From Coriaria nepalensis (Eukaryota; Streptophyta; Magnoliopsida; Cucurbitales; Coriariaceae): a DNA stretch of 64,000 bases. The stretch lies in contig CP114481.1 in assembly GCA_027186245.1 (NCBI GenBank), positions 38,595,501 to 38,659,500 of the forward strand, written 5' to 3'. The position numbers and the translations under genes were made by a program. Below the pieces are notes generated by a model that saw only the letters and a list, made by a program, of their open reading frames with translations, did not search any database and was not told the DNA's origin. Below are positions 24,351 to 36,950 of the stretch, in pieces (within the stretch, counting starts at the first letter, position 1; every line of letters begins with the position of its first letter).

Positions 24351-27300
24351 AGTCAATATCTTATTTCAAAGTAATTCGAACGAGCACTATTTTTGCACTA
24401 CAAATGCAAGTTTTGTGCATACCTTGCACATGATCAATGCAAGGAAACTGTGCATTCGTTTAACCTTAAAATCATTTCAATGTGTCATTTCAAGTCAATA
24501 ACTTATTTCAAAGCAAGTCGAACGAATTCTATTTTTGAACTACAAACACAAGTTTTGTGCATAACTTGCAAATGATCAATGCAAGGAAAGTGTGCATTCG
24601 TTTAACCTTAAAATCATTTCAATGAGTCATTTCAAGTCAATAACTTATTTCAAAGCAAGTCGAACGAATTCTATTTCGGCACTACAACCAGAAGTTTTCT
24701 GCATAACTTGCAAATGATCAATGCAAGGAAAGTGTGTATTCGTTTAACATTTAAATCATTTCAATGAGTCATTTCAAGTCAATAACTTATTTCAAAGCAA
24801 GTCGAACGAATTCTATTTTTGCACTACAAACAGAAGTTTTTTGCATAACTTACAAATGATCAATGCAAGGAAAGTGTGCATTCGTTTAACCTTTAAATCA
24901 TTTCAATGAGTCATTTCAAGTCAATAACTTATTTCAAAGCAAGTCGAACGAATTCTATTTTTGCACTACAAACACAAGTTTTGTGCATAACTTGCAAATG
25001 ATCAATGCAAGGCGAGTGTGCATTCGTTTAACCTTTAAATCATTTCAGAGAGTCATTGCAAGTCAATAACTTATTTAAAAGCATGTCGAACGAATTCTTT
25101 TTTTTCACTACGAACACAAGTTTTGTGCGTAACTTGCAAATGATCAATGCAAGGAAAGTGTGCATTCGTTTAACCTTTAAATCATTTCAATGAGTCATTT
25201 CAAGTCAATGACTTATTTCAAAGCAAGTCGAACGAATTCTATTTTTGCACTACAAACAGAAGTTTTGTGCATAACTTGCAAATGATCAATGCAATGAAAG
25301 TGTGCATTCGTTTAACCTTAAAATCATTTCAATGAGTCATTTCCAGTCAATAACTTATTTCAAAGCAAGTCGAAACAATTCTATTTTTGCACTACAAATG
25401 CAAGTTTTGGGCATAACTTGCAAATGATCAATGCAAGGAAAGTGTGCATTCGTTTAACCTTAAAATCATTTCAATGAGTCATTTCCAGTCAATAACTTAT
25501 TTCAAAGCAAGTCGAAAGAATTCTATTTTTGCACTACAAATGCAAGTTTTGGGCATAACTTGCAAATGATCAATGCAAGGAAAGTGTGCATTCTCGTTTA
25601 ACCTTAAAATCATTTCAATGAGTCATTTCAAGTAAATAACTTATTTCGAAGCAAGTCGAACGAATTCTATTTTTGCACTACAAACAGAAGTTTTTTTCAT
25701 AACTTGCAAATGATCAGTGCAAGGAAAGTGTGCATTCGTTTAACCTTTAAATCATTTCAATGAGTCATTTCAAGTCAACAACTTATTTCAAAGCAAGTCG
25801 AACGAATTCTATTTTTGCACTACAAACACAAGTTTTGTGCATAACTTGCAAATGCTCAATGCAAGGAAAGTGTGCATTCGTTTAACCTTAAAATCATTTC
25901 AATGAGTCATTTTAAGTCGATATGTGATTTCAAAGTAAGTCGAACGAGCACTATTTTTGCACTACAAATGCAAGTTTTGTGCATAACTTTCACATTATTA
26001 ATGCAAGGAAACTGTGCATTCGTTTAACCTTAAAATCATTTCAATGAGTCATTTCAAGTCAATAATTTATTTCAAAGCAAGTCGAACGAATTCCATTTTT
26101 GCACTACAAACACAAGTTTTGTGCATAACTTGCAAATGATCAATGCAAGGAAAGTGTGCATTCGTTTAACCTTAAAATCATTTCAATGTGTCTTTTCAAG
26201 TCGATATCTTATTTCAAAGTAATTCGAACGAGCACTATTTTTGCACTACAAATGCAAGTTTTGTGCATAACTTGCACATGATCAATGCAAGGAAACTGTG
26301 CTTTCGTTTAACCTTAAAATCATTTCAATGTGTCTTTTCAAGTCAATGACTTATTTCAAAGCAAGTCGAAAGAATTCTATTTTTTCACTACAAATGCAAG
26401 TTTTGGGCATAACTTGCAAATGACCAATGCAAGGAAAGTGTGCGTTCGTTTAACCTTTAAATCATTTCAATGAGTCATTTCAAGTCGATATCTTATTTCA
26501 AAGCAAGTCGAATGAATTCTATTTTTGCACTATAACCACAAGTTTTGTGCATAACTTGCAAATGATCAATGCAAGGAAAGTGTGCATTCGTTTAGCCTTA
26601 AAATCATTTCAGAGAGTCATTTCCAGTCAATAACTTATTTCAAAGCAAGTCGAACGAATTCTATTTTTGCACTACAAACACAAGTTTTGTGCATAACTTG
26701 CAAATAATCAATGCAAGGAAAGTGTGCATTCATTTAACCTTAAAATCATTTCAATGTGTCATTTCAAGTCGATATCTTATTTCAAAGCAAGTCGAACGAT
26801 TCTATTTTTGCACAACAAACCGAAGTTTTGTGCATAACTTGCAAATGATCAATGCAAGGAAAGTGTGCATTCGTTTAACATTGAAATCATTTCAATGAGT
26901 CATTTCAAGTCAATATCTTATTTCAAAGTAATTCGAACGAGCACTATTTTTGCACTACAAATGCAAGTTTTGTGCATAACTTGCACATGATCAATGCAAG
27001 GAAACTGTGCATTCGTTTAACCTTAAAATCATTTCAATGAGTCATTTCAAGTCAATAACTTATTTCAAAGCAAGTCGAACGAATTCTATTTTTGAACTAC
27101 AAACACAAGTTTTGTGCATAACTTGCAAATGATCAATGCAAGGAAAGTGTGCATTCGTTTAACCTTAAAATCATTTCAATGAGTCATTTCAAGTCAATAA
27201 CTTATTTCAAAGCAAGTCGAACGAATTCTATTTCGGCACTACAACCAGAAGTTTTCTGCATAACTTGCAAATGATCAATGCAAGGAAAGTGTGTATTCGT

Positions 27301-30300
27301 TTAACATTTAAATCATTTCAATGAGTCATTTCAAGTCAATAACTTATTTCAATGCAAGTCGAACGAATTCTATTTTTGCACTACAAACAGAAGTTTTTTG
27401 CATAACTTACAAATGATCAATGCAAGGAAAGTGTGCATTCGTTTAACCTTTAAATCATTTCAATGAGTCATTTCAAGTCAATAACTTATTTCAAAGCAAG
27501 TCGAACGAATTCTATTTTTGCACTACAAACACAAGTTTTGTGCATAACTTGCAAATGATCAATGCAAGGCGAGTGTGCATTCGTTTAACCTTTAAATCAT
27601 TTCAGAGAGTCATTGCAAGTCAATAACTTATTTAAAAGCATGTCGAACGAATTCTTTTTTTTCACTACGAACACAAGTTTTGTGCGTAACTTGCAAATGA
27701 TCAATGCAAGGAAAGTGTGCATTCGTTTAACCTTTAAATCATTTCAATGAGTCATTTCAAGTCAATGACTTATTTCAAAGCAAGTCGAACGAATTCTATT
27801 TTTGCACTACAAACAGAAGTTTTGTGCATAACTTGCAAATGATCAATGCAAGGAAAGTGTGCATTCGTTTAACCTTAAAATCATTTCAATGAGTCATTTC
27901 CAGTGAATAACTTATTTCAAAGCAAGTCGAAACAATTCTATTTTTGCACTACAAATGCAAGTTTTGGGCATAACTTGCAAATGATCAATGCAAGGAAAGT
28001 GTGCATTCGTTTAACCTTAAAATCATTTCAATGAGTCATTTCCAGTCAATAACTTATTTCAAAGCAAGTCGAAAGAATTCTATTTTTGCACTACAAATGC
28101 AAGTTTTGGGCATAACTTGCAAATGATCAATGCAAGGAAAGTGTGCATTCGTTTAACCTTAAAATCATTTCAATGAGTCATTTCAAGTAAATAACTTATT
28201 TCGAAGCAAGTCGAACGAATTCTATTTTTGCACTACAAACAGAAGTTTTTTTCATAACTTGCAAATGATCAGTGCAAGGAAAGTGTGCATTCGTTTAACC
28301 TTTAAATCATTTCAATGAGTCATTTCAAGTCAACAACTTATTTCAAAGCAAGTCGAACGAATTCTATTTTTGCACTACAAACACAAGTTTTGTGCATAAC
28401 TTGCAAATGCTCAATGCAAGGAAAGTGTGCATTCGTTTAACCTTAAAATCATTTCAATGAGTCATTTTAAGTCGATATGTTATTTCAAAGTAAGTCGAAC
28501 GAGCACTATTTTTGCACTACAAATGCAAGTTTTGTGCATAACTTGCACATTATTAATGCAAGGAAACTGTGCATTCGTTTAACCTTAAAATCATTTCAAT
28601 GAGTCATTTCAAGTCAATAATTTATTTCAAAGCAAGTCGAACGAATTCCATTTTTGCACTACAAACACAAGTTTTGTGCATAACTTGCAAATGATCAATG
28701 CAAGGAAAGTGTGCATTCGTTTAACCTTAAAATCATTTCAATGTGTCTTTTCAAGTCGATATCTTATTTCAAAGTAATTCGAACGAGCACTATTTTTGCA
28801 CTACAAATGCAAGTTTTGTGCATAACTTGCACATGATCAATGCAAGGAAACTGTGCTTTCGTTTAACCTTAAAATCATTTCAATGTGTCTTTTCAAGTCA
28901 ATGACTTATTTCAAAGCAAGTCGAAAGAATTCTATTTTTTCACTACAAATGCAAGTTTTGGGCATAACTTGCAAATGACCAATGCAAGGAAAGTGTGCGT
29001 TCGTTTAACCTTTAAATCATTTCAATGAGTCATTTCAAGTCGATATCTTATTTCAAAGCAAGTCGAATGAATTCTATTTTTGCACTATAACCACAAGTTT
29101 TGTGCATAACTTGCAAATGATCAATGCAAGGAAAGTGTGCATTCGTTTAGCCTTAAAATCATTTCAGAGAGTCATTTCCAGTCAATAACTTATTTCAAAG
29201 CAAGTCGAACGAATTCTATTTTTGCACTACAAACACAAGTTTTGTGCATAACTTGCAAATAATCAATGCAAGGAAAGTGTGCATTCATTTAACCTTAAAA
29301 TCATTTCAATGTGTCATTTCAAGTCGATATCTTATTTCAAAGCAAGTCGAACGATTCTATTTTTGCACAACAAACCGAAGTTTTGTGCATAACTTGCAAA
29401 TGATCAATGCAAGGAAAGTGTGCATTCGTTTAACATTGAAATCATTTCAATGAGTCATTTCAAGTCAATATCTTATTTCAAAGTAATTCGAACGAGCACT
29501 ATTTTTGCACTACAAATGCAAGTTTTGTGCATAACTTGCACATGATCAATGCAAGGAAACTGTGCATTCGTTTAACCTTAAAATCATTTCAATGAGTCAT
29601 TTCAAGTCAATAACTTATTTCAAAGCAAGTCGAACGAATTCTATTTTTGAACTACAAACACAAGTTTTGTGCATAACTTGCAAATGATCAATGCAAGGAA
29701 AGTGTGCATTCGTTTAACCTTAAAATCATTTCAATGAGTCATTTCAAGTCAATAACTTATTTCAAAGCAAGTCGAACGAATTCTATTTCGGCACTACAAC
29801 CAGAAGTTTTCTGCATAACTTGCAAATGATCAATGCAAGGAAAGTGTGTATTCGTTTAACATTTAAATCATTTCAATGAGTCATTTCAAGTCAATAACTT
29901 ATTTCAATGCAAGTCGAACGAATTCTATTTTTGCACTACAAACAGAAGTTTTTTGCATAACTTACAAATGATCAATGCAAGGAAAGTGTGCATTCGTTTA
30001 ACCTTTAAATCATTTCAATGAGTCATTTCAAGTCAATAACTTATTTCAAAGCAAGTCGAACGAATTCTATTTTTGCACTACAAACACAAGTTTTGTGCAT
30101 AACTTGCAAATGATCAATGCAAGGCGAGTGTGCATTCGTTTAACCTTTAAATCATTTCAGAGAGTCATTGCAAGTCAATAACTTATTTAAAAGCATGTCG
30201 AACGAATTCTTTTTTTTCACTACGAACACAAGTTTTGTGCGTAACTTGCAAATGATCAATGCAAGGAAAGTGTGCATTCGTTTAACCTTTAAATCATTTC

Positions 30301-32160
30301 AATGAGTCATTTCAAGTCAATGACTTATTTCAAAGCAAGTCGAACGAATTCTATTTTTGCACTACAAACAGAAGTTTTGTGCATAACTTGCAAATGATCA
30401 ATGCAAGGAAAGTGTGCATTCGTTTAACCTTAAAATCATTTCAATGAGTCATTTCCAGTGAATAACTTATTTCAAAGCAAGTCGAAACAATTCTATTTTT
30501 GCACTACAAATGCAAGTTTTGGGCATAACTTGCAAATGATCAATGCAAGGAAAGTGTGCATTCGTTTAACCTTAAAATCATTTCAATGAGTCATTTCCAG
30601 TCAATAACTTATTTCAAAGCAAGTCGAAAGAATTCTATTTTTGCACTACAAATGCAAGTTTTGGGCATAACTTGCAAATGATCAATGCAAGGAAAGTGTG
30701 CATTCGTTTAACCTTAAAATCATTTCAATGAGTCATTTCAAGTAAATAACTTATTTCGAAGCAAGTCGAACGAATTCTATTTTTGCACTACAAACAGAAG
30801 TTTTTTTCATAACTTGCAAATGATCAGTGCAAGGAAAGTGTGCATTCGTTTAACCTTTAAATCATTTCAATGAGTCATTTCAAGTCAACAACTTATTTCA
30901 AAGCAAGTCGAACGAATTCTATTTTTGCACTACAAACACAAGTTTTGTGCATAACTTGCAAATGCTCAATGCAAGGAAAGTGTGCATTCGTTTAACCTTA
31001 AAATCATTTCAATGAGTCATTTTAAGTCGATATGTTATTTCAAAGTAAGTCGAACGAGCACTATTTTTGCACTACAAATGCAAGTTTTGTGCATAACTTG
31101 CACATTATTAATGCAAGGAAACTGTGCATTCGTTTAACCTTAAAATCATTTCAATGAGTCATTTCAAGTCAATAATTTATTTCAAAGCAAGTCGAACGAA
31201 TTCCATTTTTGCACTACAAACACAAGTTTTGTGCATAACTTGCAAATGATCAATGCAAGGAAAGTGTGCATTCGTTTAACCTTAAAATCATTTCAATGTG
31301 TCTTTTCAAGTCGATATCTTATTTCAAAGTAATTCGAACGAGCACTATTTTTGCACTACAAATGCAAGTTTTGTGCATAACTTGCACATGATCAATGCAA
31401 GGAAACTGTGCTTTCGTTTAACCTTAAAATCATTTCAATGTGTCTTTTCAAGTCAATGACTTATTTCAAAGCAAGTCGAAAGAATTCTATTTTTTCACTA
31501 CAAATGCAAGTTTTGGGCATAACTTGCAAATGACCAATGCAAGGAAAGTGTGCGTTCGTTTAACCTTTAAATCATTTCAATGAGTCATTTCAAGTCGATA
31601 TCTTATTTCAAAGCAAGTCGAATGAATTCTATTTTTGCACTATAACCACAAGTTTTGTGCATAACTTGCAAATGATCAATGCAAGGAAAGTGTGCATTCG
31701 TTTAGCCTTAAAATCATTTCAGAGAGTCATTTCCAGTCAATAACTTATTTCAAAGCAAGTCGAGCGAATTCTATTTTTGCACTACAAACACAAGTTTTGT
31801 GCATAACTTGCAAGTGATCAATGCAAGGAAAGTGTGCATTCATTTAACCTTAAAATCATTTCAATGTGTCATTTCAAGTCGATATCTTATTTCAAAGCAA
31901 GTCGAACGATTCTATTTTTGCACAACAAACCGAAGTTTTGTGCATAACTTGCAAATGATCAATGCAAGGAAAGTGTGCATTCGTTTAACATTGAAATCAT
32001 TTCAATGAGTCATTTCAAGTCAATATCTTATTTCAAAGTAATTCGAACGAGCACTATTTTTGCACTACAAATGCAAGTTTTGTGCATAACTTGCACATGA
32101 TCAATGCAAGGAAACTGTGCATTCGTTTAACCTTAAAATCATTTCAATGAGTCATTTCAA
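24350..32160. repeat. 18-monomer HOR, 2,555-2,557 bp, three tandem copies
   Basis: The mark 'atttttgaactac' occurs at 24,531, 27,088 and 29,643, and 'gtcgaacgattc' (1-bp deletion that destroys the EcoRI site) occurs once per copy near 26,792, 29,347 and 31,902. Copies are about 24,350-26,906, 26,907-29,461 and 29,462-32,016, with homology continuing to about 32,160. Expected length is 2,556; the deletion makes 2,555. Copy 1 is 2,557 because it alone has a 2-bp insertion at 25,593 ('gcattctcgttt'). Copies 2 and 3 share 'caatgcaagtcg' (27,350; 29,905) and 'ccagtgaataac' (27,900; 30,455), absent from copy 1. The only differences I noticed between copies 2 and 3 are near 31,763 and 31,812. Confidence 0.93.
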
Positions 32161-33545
32161 GTCAATAACTTATTTCAAAGCAAGTGGAACGAATTCTATT
32201 TTTGCACTACAAACACAAGTTTTGTGCATCACTTGCAAATGATCAATGCAAGGAAAGTGTGCATTCGTTTAACCTTAAAATCATTTCAATGAGTCATTTC
32301 CAGTCAATAACTTATTTCAAAGTAAGTCGAAAGAATTCTATTGTTGCACTACAAATGCAAGTTTGTGGCATAACTTGCAAATGATCAATGCAAGGAAAGT
32401 GTGCATTCGTTTAACATTAAAATCATTTCAATGAGTCATTTCAAGTCAATAACTTATTTCAAAGCAAGTCGAACGAATTCTATTTTTGCACTACAAACAC
32501 AAGCTTTGTGCATAACTTGAAAGTGACCAATGCAAGGAAAGTGTGCATTCATTTAACCTTAAAATCATTTTAATGTGTCATTTCAAGTTGATATCTTATT
32601 TCAAAGCAAGTCGAACGAATTCTATTTTTGCACAACAAACAGAAGTTTTGTGCATAACTTGCAAATGATCAATGCAAGGAATGTGTGCATTCGTTTAACC
32701 CTAAAATCATTTCAATGAGTCATTTCAAGTCAATATCTTATTTCAAAGTAATTCGAACGAGCACTATTTTTGCACTACAAATGCAAGTGTTGTGCATAAC
32801 TTGCACATTATTAATGCAAGGAAACTGTGCATTGGTTTAACCTTAAAATCATTTCAATGTGTCATTTCAAGTCAATAACTTATTTCAAAGCAAGTCGAAC
32901 GAATTCTATTTTTGCACTACAAACACAAGTTTTGTGCATAACTTGCACATGATCAATGCAAGGAAAGTGTGCATTCGTTTAACCTTAAAATCATTTCAAT
33001 GAGTCATTTCTAGTCAATAACTTATTTCAAAGCAAGTCGAACGAATTCTATTTTTGCACTATAAACACAAGTTTTGTGCATAACTTGCAAATGATCAATG
33101 CAAGGAAAGTGTGCATTCGTTTAACCTTTAAATCATTTCAATGAGTCATTTCAAGTCAATAACTTATTTCGAAGCAAGTCGAACGAATTCTATTTTTGCA
33201 CTACAAACACAAGTTTTTTTCATAACTTGCAAATGATCAATGCAAGGAAAGTGTGCATTCGTTTAACCTTTAAATCATTTCAATGAGTCATTTCAAGTCA
33301 ATAACTTATTTCAAAGCAAGTCGAACGAATTCTATTTTTGCACTACAAACACAAGTTTTGTGCATAACTTGGAAATGATCAATGCATGGAAAGTGTGCAT
33401 TCGTTTAACCTTAAAATCATTTCAATAAGTCATTTCCAGTCAATAACTTATTTCAAAGCAAGTCGAAAGAATTCTATTGTTGCACTACAAACACAAGTTT
33501 TTTTCATAACTTGCAAATGATCAATGCAAGGAAAGTGTGCGTTCG
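32161..33545. repeat. Non-HOR satellite linker between 18-mer and 12-mer blocks
   Basis: About ten monomers of A, C and E type. It opens with 'gcaagtggaacgaattc' near 32,182 instead of the 18-mer sequence and contains 'attgttgcactac' near 32,340 and 33,478. 'cacattattaatgc' near 32,806 is shared with the 18-mer (28,547; 31,102), so this stretch is probably a decayed relative of it. No other content. Confidence 0.75.
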
Positions 33546-36500
33546 TTTAACCTTAAAATCATTTCAATGAGTCATTTCCAGTCAATAACTTATTTCAAAG
33601 GAAGTCGAACGAATTCTATTTTTGCACTACAAACACAAGTTTTGTGCATAACTTGCAAATGATCAATGCGGGGAATGTATGCATTCGTTTAACCTTTAAA
33701 TCATTTCAGAGAGTCATTACAAGTCAATAACTTATTTCAAAGCAAGTCGAACGAATTCTATTTTTGCACTACAAACACAAGTTTTGTGCATAACTTGCAA
33801 ATGATAAATGCAAGGAAAGTGTGCATTCGTTTAACCTTAAAATCATTTCAATGAGTCATTTCCAGTCAATAACTTATTTCAAAGCAAGTCGAACGAATTC
33901 TATATTTGCACTACAAACACAAGTTTTGTGCATAACTTGCAAATGATCAATGCGAGGAATGTGTGCATTCGTTTAACCTTTAAATCATTTCAGAGAGTCA
34001 TTACAAGTCAATAACTTATTTCAAAGCAAGTCGAACGAATTCTATTTTTGCACTACAAACACAAGTTTTGTGCATAACTTGCAAATGATCAATGCAAGGA
34101 AAGTGTGCATTCGTTTAACCTTAAAATCAATTCAATGAGTCATTTCAAGTCAATAACTTATTTCAAAGCAAGTCGAACGAATTCTATTTTTGCACTACAA
34201 ACACAAGTTTTGTTCATAACTTGCAAATGATCAATGCGAGGAATGTGTGCATTCGTTTAACCTTAAAATGATTTCAATGTGTCATTTCAAGTCAATAACT
34301 TATTTCAAAGCAAGTCGAACGAATTCTATTTTTGCACTACAAACACAAGTTTTGTGCATAACTTGCAAATGATCAATGTAAGGAAAGTGTGCATTCGTTT
34401 AACCTTAAAATCATTTCAATGAGTCATTTCAAGTCAATATCTTATTTCAAAGTAATTCGAACGAGCACTATTTTTGCACTACAAATGCAAGTTTTGTGCA
34501 TAACTTGCACATGATCAATGCAAGGAAACTGTGCATTCGTTTAACCTTTAAATCATTTCAGAGAGTCATTACAAGTCAATAACTTATTTCAAAGCAAGTC
34601 GAACGAATTCTATATTTGCACTACAAACACAAGTTTTGTGCATAACTTGGAAATGATCAATGCAAGGAAAGTGTGAATTCGTTTAACCTTAAAATCAATT
34701 CAATGAGTCATTTCAAGTCAATAACTTATTTCAAAGCAAGTCGAACGAATTCTATTTTTGCACTACAAACAGAAGTTTTGTGCATAACTTGCAAATGATC
34801 AATGCAAGGAAAGTGTGCAGTCGTTTAACTTAAAATCAGTTCAATGAGTCATTTCAAGTCAATAATTTATTTCAAAGCAAGTCGAACGAATTCAATTTTT
34901 GCACTACAAACACAAGTTTTGTGCATAACTTGCAAGTGATCAATGCAAGGAAAGTGTGCATTCATTTAACCTTAAAATCATTTCACTGTGTCATTTCAAG
35001 TCGATATCTTATTTCAAAGCAAGTCGAACGAATTCTATTTTTGCACAACAAACAGAAGTTTTGTGCATAACTTGCAAATGATCAATGCAAGGAATGTGTG
35101 CATTCGTTTAACCTTAAAATCATTTCAATGAGTCATTTCAAGTCAATATCTTATTTCAAAGTAATTCGAACGAGCACTATTTTTGCACTACAAATGCAAG
35201 TTTTGTGCATAACTTGCAAATGATCAATGCAAGGAAAGTGTGCATTCGTTTAACCTTAAAATCATTTCAATGAGTCATTTCCAGTCAATAACTTATTTCA
35301 AAGGAAGTCGAACGAATTCTATTTTTGCACTACAAACACAAGTTTTGTGCATAACTTGCAAATGATCAATGCGGGGAATGTATGCATTCGTTTAACCTTT
35401 AAATCATTTCAGAGAGTCATTACAAGTCAATAACTTATTTCAAAGCAAGTCGAACGAATTCTATTTTTGCACTACAAACACAAGTTTTGTGCATAACTTG
35501 CAAATGATAAATGCAAGGAAAGTGTGCATTCGTTTAACCTTAAAATCATTTCAATGAGTCATTTCCAGTCAATAACTTATTTCAAAGCAAGTCGAACGAA
35601 TTCTATATTTGCACTACAAACACAAGTTTTGTGCATAACTTGCAAATGATCAATGCGAGGAATGTGTGCATTCGTTTAACCTTTAAATCATTTCAGAGAG
35701 TCATTACAAGTCAATAACTTATTTCAAAGCAAGTCGAACGAATTCTATTTTTGCACTACAAACACAAGTTTTGTGCATAACTTGCAAATGATCAATGCAA
35801 GGAAAGTGTGCATTCGTTTAACCTTAAAATCAATTCAATGAGTCATTTCAAGTCAATAACTTATTTCAAAGCAAGTCGAACGAATTCTATTTTTGCACTA
35901 CAAACACAAGTTTTGTTCATAACTTGCAAATGATCAATGCGAGGAATGTGTGCATTCGTTTAACCTTAAAATGATTTCAATGTGTCATTTCAAGTCAATA
36001 ACTTATTTCAAAGCAAGTCGAACGAATTCTATTTTTGCACTACAAACACAAGTTTTGTGCATAACTTGCAAATGATCAATGTAAGGAAAGTGTGCATTCG
36101 TTTAACCTTAAAATCATTTCAATGAGTCATTTCAAGTCAATATCTTATTTCAAAGTAATTCGAACGAGCACTATTTTTGCACTACAAATGCAAGTTTTGT
36201 GCATAACTTGCACATGATCAATGCAAGGAAACTGTGCATTCGTTTAACCTTTAAATCATTTCAGAGAGTCATTACAAGTCAATAACTTATTTCAAAGCAA
36301 GTCGAACGAATTCTATATTTGCACTACAAACACAAGTTTTGTGCATAACTTGGAAATGATCAATGCAAGGAAAGTGTGAATTCGTTTAACCTTAAAATCA
36401 ATTCAATGAGTCATTTCAAGTCAATAACTTATTTCAAAGCAAGTCGAACGAATTCTATTTTTGCACTACAAACAGAAGTTTTGTGCATAACTTGCAAATG

Positions 36501-36950
36501 ATCAATGCAAGGAAAGTGTGCAGTCGTTTAACTTAAAATCAGTTCAATGAGTCATTTCAAGTCAATAATTTATTTCAAAGCAAGTCGAACGAATTCAATT
36601 TTTGCACTACAAACACAAGTTTTGTGCATAACTTGCAAGTGATCAATGCAAGGAAAGTGTGCATTCATTTAACCTTAAAATCATTTCACTGTGTCATTTC
36701 AAGTCGATATCTTATTTCAAAGCAAGTCGAACGAATTCTATTTTTGCACAACAAACAGAAGTTTTGTGCATAACTTGCAAATGATCAATGCAAGGAATGT
36801 GTGCATTCGTTTAACCTTAAAATCATTTCAATGAGTCATTTCAAGTCAATATCTTATTTCAAAGTAATTCGAACGAGCACTATTTTTGCACTACAAATGC
36901 AAGTTTTGTGCATAACTTGCAAATGATCAATGCAAGGAAAGTGTGCATTC
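33545..36950. repeat. 12-monomer HOR, 1,703 bp, two near-identical copies
   Basis: 'gcggggaatgtatgc' at 33,668 and 35,371, 'aaggaagtcg' at 33,598 and 35,301, and 'gcagtcgtttaac' at 34,817 and 36,520 are all 1,703 bp apart. That is 12 x 142 minus one; the missing base is in 'gtttaacttaaaatc' near 34,828 and 36,531. I saw almost no differences between the copies, which points to a very recent duplication. Other private marks: 'gaggaatgtgtgc', 'tctatatttgcac', 'aaaatgatttc' and 'catttcactgtgtc'. Confidence 0.92.

Noticed and set aside
14455..24575. Repeated 60-codon frames with several Cys and His residues, suggesting a zinc-finger-like peptide
   Set aside because: These frames (14,455; 18,715; 20,703; 24,393) all start in C units and run through the following unit, which is of D type or resembles D. 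The Cys/His pattern follows from the repeat itself and no domain spacing is kept.
26689..32008. Three identical-looking 69-codon frames at 26,689, 29,244 and 31,799
   Set aside because: Their 2,555-bp spacing is the 18-mer HOR step. The frame is opened by the shared 1-bp deletion in 'gtcgaacgattc'. Conservation reflects DNA duplication, not protein selection.
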